DNA of 64,000 nucleotides from the NCBI GenBank assembly GCA_014379905.1, contig JACMKX010000142.1:53387-117386 (forward strand). Reading direction: 5' to 3'. The DNA is from Ferruginibacter sp. (GTDB lineage Bacteria; Bacteroidota; Bacteroidia; Chitinophagales; Chitinophagaceae). Every line of letters begins with the position of its first letter. Position 1 is the stretch's first letter. Shown in pieces: positions 1 to 9,083 of the stretch. The position numbers were made by a program, and so were the translations under genes. Under the pieces are notes generated by a model. That model was not told where the DNA came from. It ran no database searches and saw only the letters and a program-made list of their open reading frames with translations.

Positions 1-1944
1 GAACATGGTATCGCCCGGACGCCACACGCCTCTTTCTCCAAATATGAATCCCTTGATACCATTCTTTACTTCTTCGCCGGCCACATCAAAGCGGCTTAAT
101 GCAAGCGAACTTCCATCATCTAATTTTAAATATCCTCTTTCACTCCCTTTTTTGGCTACGAGTAAAAATGGTTTACGTTTCATTTCTATATCAATAAAAC
201 CATCGTTGCCGCTTTTACCCTTGCCAACAATGGTTTGCTGGTAATCCATAACTTCCAGTTCCACATCTCCCATTGGTTCGGTAGTAAGAATATTACTAAC
301 CGCAACAGTGAGTTTATTGTTGTTGCCTCTCTTAGCCGTAAGACCAATATTACTGGCTAAAATATTTCTTGTTGCCCAGCGGTCTTTATTATAATAGGAT
401 TTGCTGTTTGGATCATCCCGCCGCTGCCAGTTATAGCCATATGGATAGTAGCTGTCATACCTTTGCCAGAATTCTTCATCATCATCTATACCTCCCTGTG
501 ATTCGTCGTCGTAGTTATTACCATAATATTCTTCCTCGTCAGAACCAGTTTTTTGGGTAGTATCCACGTTTGAATACAAACTGTATTGTGGCCGAAAGCC
601 TATAGTGACCCGGTAAATAGCGCCGGGCTCTGTTTTCAGAAATTTATCGATGTCTAAAGAAAAGCGTTGTTTTTTGTGCAGGTCCAGAGTTTTATCATCA
701 TCCAGCCTCAGTGTTTTTTCTACAATTGGTTTTGCAACCCTCCGCAGCGAATTGTTTCCATCCATGGAATTATCCTGTAAAAATTTAGGCACATTGTTTT
801 CATAGATCTTGATGATGCTGATATCGACTGCGCTCAGGTTTACTGCTTCAAAAGGCAATACCAGTCGCCCGGAATTGGGAAGAATATTCCCTTTTCCAAA
901 TATTTTTACGCGGGGTAATTTATTCTCAAAATTAATATTGGCCGTAAAGCCCTGTTCTAACACGCTGCCCCATCCATTTTTAATTCCGCTGTTTACATTC
1001 ACTACATAATTTCCATCCAGGTTTCCATTAGCAAATACTTTTACTTCACTGCCATTGATAGTATAGGAAACATCGCTTTGATTGCTGAAAGCGATCATGC
1101 CTGTGAGGTCCTGCCCTATGGCAACGGGATCACTAAACTGTACAGAAGCATATTGTTGCGCTTCGTTTACAGCCATTACATTCAGCACTTTAAATTCGCC
1201 TGCGGCAGGTACGGCTATTTGCTTTTCACCACTTTCCTCCATTTTCATTGGCTTGCCATTCCAGGTAACCCGGAGGTTGGTTGCGTTGTTTGTCCGCTCA
1301 ATTCCTTCAATAGTATATGTGTGCAGTTTGGCGGCATCATTGTGTTGCCATTTAATGGTAAGTGATTTGTTATTATGCGAAGCGGTCAACAATTTTTCGA
1401 TGGCGCTGCCGTCTTCCATGTCTGCTGTTTCCAGTTCTCCCGCCATGTACATTTTATTTTTTGCGGCAGCACTTCGCAAACCAGATTCTCTTACCACAAA
1501 AGAAGGTGTTACCGTTTTAATATTGAATTTAAATTCTTTGAACTTTTTTTCCGCAACTGAGACAACTTTTCCCAGTTTAAAATTTACTTCATAAAGCTGG
1601 TCAGGTTGTAGATTTTGTGAAGGTTTAAACTCTATGGTAGTAGCATCGATCCAGACAGCTTTTCCTTTTACTGCAGGCGAAAAGCTAAAAAGATTTTCGT
1701 TAACGGCTTCTCCTACCGTGTGGCCGGTGTTGGAACTGTTGGCTAGCTGAATTCGAATGGCGGAGGTTTTAGACACGATTCCGGTACTGTAGGCGTCAAT
1801 GTAGCGGCTAAAGGCAGGATCTACTTCGATCCATTTGTCGGAAGTTTTACAGGAAAATAATAATACAACGGCTGTACATGACAGCATGAACCGCAAAAAA
1901 GTTACAAAGAACCTTTTAGGGCAATTGGCAGCATCGGCTTCCAT
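1..1944 (-). CDS. Alpha-2-macroglobulin family lipoprotein, C-terminus cut by window edge
   Basis: About 648 N-terminal residues are visible; the gene runs off the left edge. The chosen ATG at 1944 gives a basic, hydrophobic leader ending in a lipobox (LLFSC, Cys near residue 32). In-frame ATGs at 2034 and 1887 are alternatives. Around residues 637-647 is GVWRPGDTMF, the hallmark of the MG2/MG3 region of bacterial alpha-2-macroglobulins. Family members are large envelope lipoproteins (usually over 1,500 residues) thought to trap attacking proteases. The thioester region lies outside the window, so its presence cannot be judged. An acidic, tyrosine-rich low-complexity stretch lies around residues 465-505. 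Family call is confident; role is by family. Confidence 0.85.
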   Translation of the reverse strand, partial: MEADAANCPKRFFVTFLRFMLSCTAVVLLFSCKTSDKWIEVDPAFSRYIDAYSTGIVSKTSAIRIQLANSSNTGHTVGEAVNENLFSFSPAVKGKAVWIDATTIEFKPSQNLQPDQLYEVNFKLGKVVSVAEKKFKEFKFNIKTVTPSFVVRESGLRSAAAKNKMYMAGELETADMEDGSAIEKLLTASHNNKSLTIKWQHNDAAKLHTYTIEGIERTNNATNLRVTWNGKPMKMEESGEKQIAVPAAGEFKVLNVMAVNEAQQYASVQFSDPVAIGQDLTGMIAFSNQSDVSYTINGSEVKVFANGNLDGNYVVNVNSGIKNGWGSVLEQGFTANINFENKLPRVKIFGKGNILPNSGRLVLPFEAVNLSAVDISIIKIYENNVPKFLQDNSMDGNNSLRRVAKPIVEKTLRLDDDKTLDLHKKQRFSLDIDKFLKTEPGAIYRVTIGFRPQYSLYSNVDTTQKTGSDEEEYYGNNYDDESQGGIDDDEEFWQRYDSYYPYGYNWQRRDDPNSKSYYNKDRWATRNILASNIGLTAKRGNNNKLTVAVSNILTTEPMGDVELEVMDYQQTIVGKGKSGNDGFIDIEMKRKPFLLVAKKGSERGYLKLDDGSSLALSRFDVAGEEVKNGIKGFIFGERGVWRPGDTMF

Positions 1945-2178
1945 ATGTTGGTGTTGATTTGTGTTGTTCAGCAAAACCAGAACGGTTTTACTGGCCTGTC
2001 CCGATTTTTTCGGGGCGCTTTTATTTGGCAGCATAAATGTTGGATTATTTTTTTAAATATACGTTAGCCCGCACCAATAAATTTTTGTTAAAGCTAATCT
2101 GATGTTTGTTATACGCCTGCTTTCTTTTTGCAAAGCTTCCGCGACCGCCCTTAATGGTCATTTGCGTAACTTGCGCTA

Positions 2179-3204
2179 ATGGACAATCGTACAGAAATAA
2201 GCTCCCTGGGTGAGTTTGGTTTAATAGACCATTTACTAAAAAACAATGAAATAAAAAATGCTACTACCATTTTGTCTGCAGGTGATGATGGAGCTGTAAT
2301 TGACCAGTTTGGAAGACAAACGGTCATCTCTACAGATCTCTTACTGGAAGGCATACATTTTGACCTTAGCTATACCCCTCTTAAACATTTAGGTTATAAA
2401 TCTGTGGTGGTAAACCTGAGTGATATTTATGCGATGAACGCCACACCTACGCAAATTGTACTGAGTATTGCTTTTAGCAACAGGTTCAGCCTGGAAGCTT
2501 TGGAAGAATTTTATGCCGGTGTGTATGCAGCCTGCGAACAATACGGGGTTGATTTGATAGGGGGTGATACCAGCACTTCTAAAAAAGGATTTGTGATAAG
2601 TGTTACGGCCATTGGCGAAGTGGCCCCGGATAACTTTGTAAAAAGAAGTGGTGCAAAATCCGGCGATCTTATTTGCGTAAGCGGTGAACTGGGGGGCGCT
2701 TTTCTTGGCCTAACCTTACTGGAAAGAGAGCGAAAGATCTTTGAAGAAACCGGTGCCCAGCCTGACCTGGAAGGACAGGCATACATCGTTGGCCGTTTAC
2801 TGAAACCCGAAGCAAGAAAAGACATCATTGAATATTTTGCTGAAGCCGAAATAAAACCAAGCAGTATGATGGACCTGAGCGATGGACTAAGCAGCGACAT
2901 CATGCACATTTGCAAACAAAGCGAAGTAGGTTGTGTATTATATGAAGACAAGTTTCCTTTAAATGATGAGGCGAAGGCTTTTGCCTACAAACTACAGTTA
3001 GATCCTACGGCATGTGCCTTAAGTGGCGGGGAGGATTACGAATTATTGTTTACGGTAAGCCAGGATGATTATGAAAAAATTAAAACCAACCCTTCTGTCA
3101 GTATCATCGGGTATGTAACCGATGCGGCAGAGGGAAAACAAATCATTACCCGGGGTGGAAATAAACACGAACTGGTTGCGCAGGGCTGGAATCATTTGAA
3201 ATAA
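2179..3204 (+). CDS. thiL: Thiamine-monophosphate kinase
   Basis: A 341-residue AIR-synthase-fold kinase that phosphorylates thiamine monophosphate to thiamine diphosphate, the last step of thiamine cofactor synthesis. Visible family motifs in order are GDDGAVID, STDLLLEGIHFD (Mg/ATP-binding acidic residues), NLSDIYAMNA, GGDTS, a GDLICVSGELG segment, MDLSDGLSSD and LSGGEDYELLF near the C-terminus. Length is normal for the family. The gene stops 5 bases before the galactanase gene, which may be co-transcribed although the functions are unrelated. No TPP riboswitch was seen upstream and no other thi gene is nearby. Confidence 0.95.
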   Translation: MDNRTEISSLGEFGLIDHLLKNNEIKNATTILSAGDDGAVIDQFGRQTVISTDLLLEGIHFDLSYTPLKHLGYKSVVVNLSDIYAMNATPTQIVLSIAFSNRFSLEALEEFYAGVYAACEQYGVDLIGGDTSTSKKGFVISVTAIGEVAPDNFVKRSGAKSGDLICVSGELGGAFLGLTLLERERKIFEETGAQPDLEGQAYIVGRLLKPEARKDIIEYFAEAEIKPSSMMDLSDGLSSDIMHICKQSEVGCVLYEDKFPLNDEAKAFAYKLQLDPTACALSGGEDYELLFTVSQDDYEKIKTNPSVSIIGYVTDAAEGKQIITRGGNKHELVAQGWNHLK

Positions 3205-3209
3205 TTGTT

Positions 3210-4277
3210 ATGAAACAAGCCAATGTCTTTATTTGGATGCTGCTTATTTTTTGTTCCTGTTCGAAATCGAAAGGAGCTGATCCAGTTATTACACTGGATA
3301 CCCTGGAAATCAAAGCCGCCGATATGTCTTTTCTCCCGGAAGTAAGAGCAGCGGGGCTTGCCATAAAAAATGCAGCGGGCCAGCCAGAGGATATGTTGCA
3401 AACCCTGAAGCACAATGGGGCTACCTGCATACGCCTGCGTTTATGGAAAGATCCTGCAACAGGCACTTCTTCCTTTAACACTGTAAAAGCTTTGTCGCAG
3501 GAAATTAAAAGTTTAGGCATGAAGGTTTGGATCTCAGTGCATTATTCTGATACATGGGCCGATCCCGGAAGCCAAATAAAACCCGCTGCCTGGAATGGTA
3601 TTTCTTTTAATCAATTAAAAGACAGTGTGTTTGTTTACACACAAAAAATAGCTAGAGAAATAAGCCCCGAATACATACAGATTGGCAATGAGATCAATAA
3701 TGGTTTTTTGTATCCCGAAGGAAGCCGAAACAACCTTGCGCAAATGAAAGAATTGATTGCAGCAGGAACACAGGCTGTGCGAACTTTTTCGCCCGCCAGT
3801 AAAATAATGTTACACTGCGCAGGTTATGATGTTGCTGAATATTTTTTTTCTACGTTACAAAATATCGATTACGATATCATGGCTGTGTCCTATTATCCTT
3901 TATGGCATGGCAAAAATTTAAACGATCTCAAAACATCGTTAACCAATCTTTCCAATATTAACAACAAGCCGGTGGTTATTGCAGAAACGGCTTATCCATT
4001 TACTTTTGGTTATAATGATTACACCAACAATGTTATTGGAGACAACAGCCAGATCATTTCAACTTACCCCGCAAGCATTGAAGGACAGAAGAATTTTTTA
4101 TCTCAATTGAAAAGCATTGTAAATGATATTCCAAGGGGAGCCGGCTTTTGTTATTGGGGTGCTGAGTGGGTATCGTTATATGGTGCAACATCCACAGCCG
4201 GTTCTTCCTGGGAAAACCAGGCGCTTTGGGGATTTGATAATAAAGCCCTGCCGGCGATACATGTTTTTAAAGACTGA
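3210..4277 (+). CDS. GH53 endo-beta-1,4-galactanase lipoprotein
   Basis: A 355-residue glycoside hydrolase family 53 enzyme, which cleaves beta-1,4-galactan side chains of pectin. The N-terminus is a lipoprotein signal (LLIFCSC). Family motifs are RLRLWKDP near residues 75-82, HYSDTWADPG at 111-120, IGNEIN with the likely acid/base Glu161, and VIAETAYP with the likely nucleophile Glu259. A surface location fits polysaccharide foraging, but no SusC/SusD pair or other carbohydrate enzyme lies next to it, so it is not in a classical utilisation locus. Its 3' end overlaps the convergent MOSC gene by 11 bases. Confidence 0.9.
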   Translation: MKQANVFIWMLLIFCSCSKSKGADPVITLDTLEIKAADMSFLPEVRAAGLAIKNAAGQPEDMLQTLKHNGATCIRLRLWKDPATGTSSFNTVKALSQEIKSLGMKVWISVHYSDTWADPGSQIKPAAWNGISFNQLKDSVFVYTQKIAREISPEYIQIGNEINNGFLYPEGSRNNLAQMKELIAAGTQAVRTFSPASKIMLHCAGYDVAEYFFSTLQNIDYDIMAVSYYPLWHGKNLNDLKTSLTNLSNINNKPVVIAETAYPFTFGYNDYTNNVIGDNSQIISTYPASIEGQKNFLSQLKSIVNDIPRGAGFCYWGAEWVSLYGATSTAGSSWENQALWGFDNKALPAIHVFKD

Positions 4278-5100
4278 TTATTTTGCCGGCAGCAGCTGTT
4301 TCTATTATTATAATTTCATCGCCAACACTGATTTTTCCGCCTGATTCGCAAATAATATTTTGCCCAAAACAAACTTTGTTGTTAATGGTTCTGTAACTAG
4401 CCAGCGTTTTTAATGGTTCTTTACCTCTTTCGCCCGTTTGTTGATTGGTGGTAGTAACTGCACAACGGCCGCATAATTTTACCCCGTAAAAATTTGAATG
4501 GTTAATAGTGAAGTGCTTCATTGTATCTTCTGCAAAAGCGTTAGTTCCTGTAATAACAATATTTGGCCGGAAGCGGTCCATTGGAACCGCTATTTGCAAC
4601 TTACTGTTAAGATCCTCCAGGGAGGCTTCGCTGACCAGGAGTATTGGATAGCCATCAGAAAAGCTGGTTATATCTTCGGCACTCAGCGCATAATCAGGAT
4701 CTAATTTTCTTTTGCTTTCATCGGGCATATAAACAGCTTTACAACCGATCCCTAATTTTTGGGTGAACCATTTATTTATTGCCTCAGCTGCGTACTGTGC
4801 TTCGCAATAGTCATCCCATACCCTTACGGTGATGGTTTCTTTTGCTGCAGGGTATAAAGGCAGCTTAATAACATCTTCGGGTTTGTTACAATGATACACT
4901 ATAATTGAATCGATATTAATAGCCGTTTTTAGCAACGCCATTTGTGGATATGCTCTTTGCGTAAGAAATTCATTTTTTTCATCTACCAGCATCCAGCGAC
5001 GGTCATGTTCCAAACCACGCCGTGTTATTGCAGAAGCATTTAATTCAATTCCCCCGAGAGATTTTATGGGATAAATGTATATGGCTGAAATACGTGTCAT
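4267..5100 (-). CDS. MOSC domain protein (YcbX-like)
   Basis: A 277-residue cytoplasmic protein with an N-terminal MOSC beta-barrel (it begins MTRISAIYIYPIKSLGG, then GLEHDRRWMLVD) followed by the MOSC core, with RPNIVI and the cysteine motif LCGRCAVTTT near residues 203-212. MOSC proteins bind molybdenum cofactor sulfur; YcbX-type members reduce N-hydroxylated compounds. The C-terminal 2Fe-2S ferredoxin domain of E. coli YcbX is absent, so a separate electron donor is implied. It converges on the galactanase gene with overlapping ends. Confidence 0.85.
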   Translation of the reverse strand: MTRISAIYIYPIKSLGGIELNASAITRRGLEHDRRWMLVDEKNEFLTQRAYPQMALLKTAINIDSIIVYHCNKPEDVIKLPLYPAAKETITVRVWDDYCEAQYAAEAINKWFTQKLGIGCKAVYMPDESKRKLDPDYALSAEDITSFSDGYPILLVSEASLEDLNSKLQIAVPMDRFRPNIVITGTNAFAEDTMKHFTINHSNFYGVKLCGRCAVTTTNQQTGERGKEPLKTLASYRTINNKVCFGQNIICESGGKISVGDEIIIIETAAAGKIISL

Positions 5101-5136
5101 TCGTTTTTTTGGTGCTGGTAAATTAAGTATATCGCT

Positions 5137-5144
5137 TAGCTTTG
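5137..5144 (+). promoter_or_regulatory. -7 box upstream of the 5201 lipoprotein gene
   Basis: TAGCTTTG matches the Bacteroidota -7 consensus TAnnTTTG exactly and lies 56 bases before the ATG at 5201. It supports that start over any more upstream one. No good -33 TTG was seen at ideal spacing. Confidence 0.45.
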
Positions 5145-5200
5145 AATATAGATTTTTAATAAGGCCGCACTATGGTAATATTAAATTAAACAATTCAATT

Positions 5201-5833
5201 ATGAATGTCAAAATATTTGCAGCTATTGTCATAATACTATTTACAGTTAGTTGCAACAGTAATCCCGGAACCCCGGCATCTCCTGTAACCGACAAAGATA
5301 CTTTGGTAATATCTCCTGCAATAATAATTGATAAAGACAGTCTCCTTACTGCAACCGGTAAACAAATACTGGTTTTTTTAAAAAGCAAACAATACGATAG
5401 CCTTGTCACGTATTTTTCGCCGACAGACAGTGTTCATTTTTCGCCTTATGGATTCATTGGAAGCGGTGGCCAAACTTTGAGCGCCCATGATTTTGCAACC
5501 CTGCTGATTAACAATAAAATTGTAAACTGGGGCGAATTCGACGGAAGCGGTGATCCTATCCATCTTACACTAAAACAATACATAGAGAAGTTTGTTTATA
5601 ATGCCGATTTTCTAAATGCAGACAGATCAGCTATCGATTCTTTTATTGGAACGGGTAATTCGGTCAATACCCTAAAAAAGGTTTATCCCAACAGCCGTTT
5701 TATCGAATATTATTTTCCAGGTTTCGACAAAAAATATGGCGGTATGGACTGGACCAGTCTCCGGCTTGTATTTAAAGAGCAAAATGAGAGATATTATGTT
5801 ATCGCTTTAGTACACGATCAATGGACCATTTAA
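5201..5833 (+). CDS. Hypothetical lipoprotein
   Basis: A 210-residue protein with a clear lipoprotein signal peptide (FTVSC, lipidated Cys about residue 18). The ATG at 5201 puts the signal at the true N-terminus. The mature part starts with a Ser/Thr/Pro-rich linker followed by a soluble domain containing YFSPTDSVHFSPYGFIGSG and, near the end, GGMDWTSLRLVF. I do not recognise the family and propose no function. It stands alone between divergent and co-directional neighbours. Confidence 0.8.
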   Translation: MNVKIFAAIVIILFTVSCNSNPGTPASPVTDKDTLVISPAIIIDKDSLLTATGKQILVFLKSKQYDSLVTYFSPTDSVHFSPYGFIGSGGQTLSAHDFATLLINNKIVNWGEFDGSGDPIHLTLKQYIEKFVYNADFLNADRSAIDSFIGTGNSVNTLKKVYPNSRFIEYYFPGFDKKYGGMDWTSLRLVFKEQNERYYVIALVHDQWTI

Positions 5834-5866
5834 AGAAATTATAACAACCCATTCGTAACGGGCCGC

Positions 5867-5896
5867 TTGCTGCTTAGCCAAATAGCTTTAATTTAG
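5867..5896 (+). promoter_or_regulatory. Promoter of the S41 peptidase gene
   Basis: TTG at 5867-5869, a 19-base spacer, and TAATTTAG at 5889-5896 (7 of 8 to TAnnTTTG). The box ends 11 bases before the ATG, giving a very short leader. Confidence 0.45.
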
Positions 5897-5907
5897 TTCG
5901 ATCTGTT

Positions 5908-7416
5908 ATGAAAAGATTTTTACCGGTCATTTTATTTTCACTCGTTTCACTGCTGCTGTTTTCCTGCGCCGGTACAAAAAATTATTCTCCTGCAACAAAA
6001 TATCCTCAAAAATCTTTAAGGAAAGATTATAGCCTGCTCCGGCAAATACTGGAAAAAAAACATCCTTCCCTGTATTGGTACACTCCGCAGGATAGCATGA
6101 ATTTTTACTTTGACCACTACTATGCTGCTATTAAAGACAGTATGACCGAGCAGCAGTTTACCTGGCATATTTTAGCACCACTGGTAGATAAAATCAACTG
6201 CGGCCACACCAGTGTAGGCAGCAGCAAGACATACCGTAAATGGGTGCAGGGAAAAACACTTCCTTCCTTTCCTTTATATTTTAAAGTTTGGGGCGATACT
6301 ATGGCGGTTAGCGGGAACCTGAACCGAAGAGATAGTATTTTTAAACGGGGAACCATTGTTACAGCTGTAAATGGGTTAACCACAAAACAGCTCATTGACA
6401 GGATTTTTAATTACCTCCCTCAGGATGGCTACGCCAATAATCTTAATTATATCCGGTTGAGTGCTAATTTTCCTTATTATCATCGCAATATTTTTGGCCT
6501 TAGCACTAAATACAAAGTGACTTACCTGGATAGTAGGGGTGTAGAAAAAACAACGGCAGTTCCTTTGTGGGCACCGGTTCGGGATACCACTAAAAGACCA
6601 GCCGACAGTATTAAAAGGCCTAGGGAACCAAGGCCGCCAAAAATTCCTAAAGAAAAAAGGCTGGAGTCGCTGCGGTCTTTTAAACTAGACAGTTCCGGCT
6701 TAATGGCAACTATGACGTTGAATACTTTCAGCAACGGAAAGCTGCGCTCTTTTTTTAGAAGTTCTTTTAAAAAAATGCGGCAGCAAAATATTCCGAATTT
6801 AATTTTAGATGTTCGCAGCAATGGCGGCGGAAAAGTGATGAACTCAACACTGCTTACAAAATACCTTAGCCGTACCCCCTTCAAAGTAGCCGACTCTGTT
6901 TATGCGGTTAGCCGAGGCGTTGGTCCTTATGGAAAATACGTAAAGGGAGGTTTTTTCAATTCGATAGAAATGTTCTTTATCAGCAAAAAGAAAAAAGACG
7001 GCAACTATCATATCGGCCACCTGGAAAGAAAACTGTACAAGCCGAAAAATAAAAATCATTACGATGGTAAAGTGTATGTGCTAATTAACGGCCCCAGCTT
7101 TTCTGCTACAAGCCTTGTATGTAATGTTCTTAAGGGACAAAAAGATGTTTTATTGGTGGGTGAAGAAACCGGTGGCGGCTGGCATGGCAACAGTGGTATT
7201 ATGATACCGGACATTAAATTGCCGCACACAAAAACTACGGTGCGGCTTCCGTTGTTTCGGCTTGTTCAATATAATCATATTCCAAAAACCGGAACAGGAG
7301 TGGTGCCTGACTGGTATATTGGGACAAGTTATGATGCGCTGTTAAAAGGGTATGATCATAAGATGAGAGAGGTGAGGGATCGGATTATAAAGGATGCTTC
7401 TTCCGCAACAAAATGA
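5908..7416 (+). CDS. S41 family serine peptidase, lipoprotein
   Basis: A 502-residue envelope peptidase. The signal peptide ends in a lipobox (LLFSC). The C-terminal half carries the S41 catalytic fold: LILDVRSNGGGKVMNS around residues 295-310, NGPSFSATSLV with likely nucleophile Ser399, then GEETGGGWHGNSG. A proline/arginine-rich insert (KRPREPRPPKIPKEKR) sits near residue 235. Tail-specific peptidases of this class trim or degrade exported proteins; the substrate is unknown. The stop codon abuts the convergent nitrilase stop with no bases between. Confidence 0.88.
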   Translation: MKRFLPVILFSLVSLLLFSCAGTKNYSPATKYPQKSLRKDYSLLRQILEKKHPSLYWYTPQDSMNFYFDHYYAAIKDSMTEQQFTWHILAPLVDKINCGHTSVGSSKTYRKWVQGKTLPSFPLYFKVWGDTMAVSGNLNRRDSIFKRGTIVTAVNGLTTKQLIDRIFNYLPQDGYANNLNYIRLSANFPYYHRNIFGLSTKYKVTYLDSRGVEKTTAVPLWAPVRDTTKRPADSIKRPREPRPPKIPKEKRLESLRSFKLDSSGLMATMTLNTFSNGKLRSFFRSSFKKMRQQNIPNLILDVRSNGGGKVMNSTLLTKYLSRTPFKVADSVYAVSRGVGPYGKYVKGGFFNSIEMFFISKKKKDGNYHIGHLERKLYKPKNKNHYDGKVYVLINGPSFSATSLVCNVLKGQKDVLLVGEETGGGWHGNSGIMIPDIKLPHTKTTVRLPLFRLVQYNHIPKTGTGVVPDWYIGTSYDALLKGYDHKMREVRDRIIKDASSATK

Positions 7417-8217
7417 TTATACATCAATCTTAAACTCATCCCCGTCTCTCCAAAAAGGAAATTTATTTCTCACATTTTCCAAATGTTCTTTTTGGAGGGT
7501 AATGGTAAAAATATCTTCTTCGTCTGCCATATGGTACAGCACTTCACCCAAAGGATCTATCACCATACTATTGCCGCTATGGTAAATATCGTTGCCGTCT
7601 TTTCCTACCCGGTTCACGCCAATAACATAACATTGGTTTTCAATGGCGCGGGCGCACAATAAGGTTTTCCAGGCATGGCTGCGGCGCTCGGGCCAGTTGG
7701 CTACGTATATCAATACATCGTATTCAGGCAAGTTTTCGCCGGCTTCATTCACATTATTTTGCTGTCGGGCCCATACAGGAAAACGAAGGTCATAACAAAC
7801 CTGCAGGTTTATTTTCCAGCCCTTTACAGACGCAATGGTTCTTTTATTGCCCGCTGTGTAAAACTTGTCTTCACCCCCAAAAGCAAAGCGGTGGCGTTTA
7901 TCATAAATGCCATATTGCCCGTTGGGCAGCATCCAGATAAAGCGGTTAAAGAACTTATCTCCTTCTTTTATGATTACACTGCCAGCCAACACAATTCTAT
8001 AGTGGGCACTCATCTCTTTCATCCAGCTCACTGTTTCACCATTCATAGTTTCTGCCAGTGCTTCCGGACGCATACTAAAACCTGTACTAAACATTTCGGG
8101 GAGCAATACAACTTCTGCAGATTGCTCAAGGTTACGCAGTTTGTCTTCCAGCATTCGCAGGTTGGCGGTTTTATTTTCCCAATGTAGATCTGTTTGTATA
8201 GTGGTGATAGTTAGCAT
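7417..8217 (-). CDS. Nitrilase-family amidohydrolase, omega-amidase (YafV) type
   Basis: A 266-residue carbon-nitrogen hydrolase with the full catalytic triad: Glu41 (LLPEMFSTGF), Lys107 (YDKRHRFAFGGE) and Cys141 (QVCYDLRFPVWAR). The CYDLRFP signature and short length match the YafV/Nit2 omega-amidase group, which hydrolyses alpha-ketoglutaramate and related amides as metabolite repair. It is cytoplasmic and monocistronic, ending exactly where the convergent S41 gene ends. The substrate is inferred from the family. Confidence 0.9.
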   Translation of the reverse strand: MLTITTIQTDLHWENKTANLRMLEDKLRNLEQSAEVVLLPEMFSTGFSMRPEALAETMNGETVSWMKEMSAHYRIVLAGSVIIKEGDKFFNRFIWMLPNGQYGIYDKRHRFAFGGEDKFYTAGNKRTIASVKGWKINLQVCYDLRFPVWARQQNNVNEAGENLPEYDVLIYVANWPERRSHAWKTLLCARAIENQCYVIGVNRVGKDGNDIYHSGNSMVIDPLGEVLYHMADEEDIFTITLQKEHLENVRNKFPFWRDGDEFKIDV

Positions 8218-8572
8218 TCTTTTATCGTGCTTTTGTTTTAATTAAATGCCCTTTATTTCTTACGAAAGATACCCAGGATAATTAAAAAAAACAGGTTTCT
8301 CCCTTTTTCCTGCAATAATGCTGCTAAAAATATTTAAATAGCCTGCTGTCTATAACCCTATTTCATTGGTAGTTTTCCCCTATTTCATCCGTTAAAAAGC
8401 CCTGCAAAAAGCGGCGGTTATACCAGTAGCATTTTTAATATTTCTTAGAAGATTTGTAATGCCGCCGCTTCATTTGGGGCAAAGCAGCGTTTGGCCGTTG
8501 CTAACCGAAAGCACTGATCGTTATACCAACCATTTTAAACCGTTCCAACAAAGGAGCACAAAACTAAAAGTT
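8218..8572. other. Intergenic region upstream of ssb, with a 9-base inverted repeat
   Basis: There is no convincing gene in these 355 bases. AAGCGGCGG at 8409-8417 is the reverse complement of CCGCCGCTT at 8462-8470. Between the arms lies AT-rich sequence containing a weak -7-like element near 8448-8457. It may be an operator or a leader hairpin for ssb. The rest is AT-rich with no clear structure. Confidence 0.35.
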
Positions 8573-8917
8573 ATGTTCGCATTAAAAAACAAAGTTCAGC
8601 TGATTGGAAATTTAGGCAATGCACCAGATGTGCGCACTATTGATAGCGGCAGGAAACTGGCCCGTTTTTCTGTGGCCACCAATGAAAACTACACAAACTC
8701 ACAGGGCCAGAAAATTAAAGAAACCCAGTGGCATAACCTTGTAGCCTGGGGCAAAGTGGCCGAAATAGTGGAGAAATATTTAATCAAAGGGTCTGAAGTA
8801 GTAATTGAAGGTAAACTCATCAGCCACAGTTATACAGACAAAGAAGGAAATAAAAAATATGTGACGGAAGTGGAGGTGAACGAATTGCTGATGCTGGGGA
8901 GTAAGCCAAAAGCTTGA
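8573..8917 (+). CDS. ssb: Single-stranded DNA-binding protein, short form
   Basis: A 114-residue OB-fold protein beginning MFALKNKVQLIGNLG, with the typical SSB core (RKLARFSVATNE, TQWHNLVAWGKVAE, KGSEVVIEGKL). The ATG at 8573 was chosen because the SSB fold begins there and AAGGAG lies about 20 bases upstream. The protein ends MLGSKPKA, so it lacks the acidic DDDIPF-like tail that recruits repair partners in classical SSBs. It may be a paralogue of a longer essential SSB encoded elsewhere. The PIF1-type helicase gene follows. Confidence 0.92.
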   Translation: MFALKNKVQLIGNLGNAPDVRTIDSGRKLARFSVATNENYTNSQGQKIKETQWHNLVAWGKVAEIVEKYLIKGSEVVIEGKLISHSYTDKEGNKKYVTEVEVNELLMLGSKPKA

Positions 8918-8926
8918 TTGGTAAGT

Positions 8927-9003
8927 GAGAAAGCGGATGCAGGATGTTTTTAAAAACGAAATTTTTTCCCGGTTTCGGATATAAAAATATCCGCATCCTT
9001 TTA
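8927..9003 (+). terminator. Probable terminator after ssb
   Basis: An imperfect long hairpin joins GCGGATGCAGGAT with ATCCGCATCC and is followed by TTTT. The large loop makes it only moderately convincing. Confidence 0.35.
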
Positions 9004-9083
9004 TTAAGTGAATCCATGTTATTTTTGAAAGAAATTGATGGCTCTCCCATCTACACCTCTTTTTAAAGCACCGGACATTAATC

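Noticed and set aside
2034..2179. TPP riboswitch before thiL
   Set aside because: No CTGAGA...ACCTGATCTGG pattern; the thiL leader is short.
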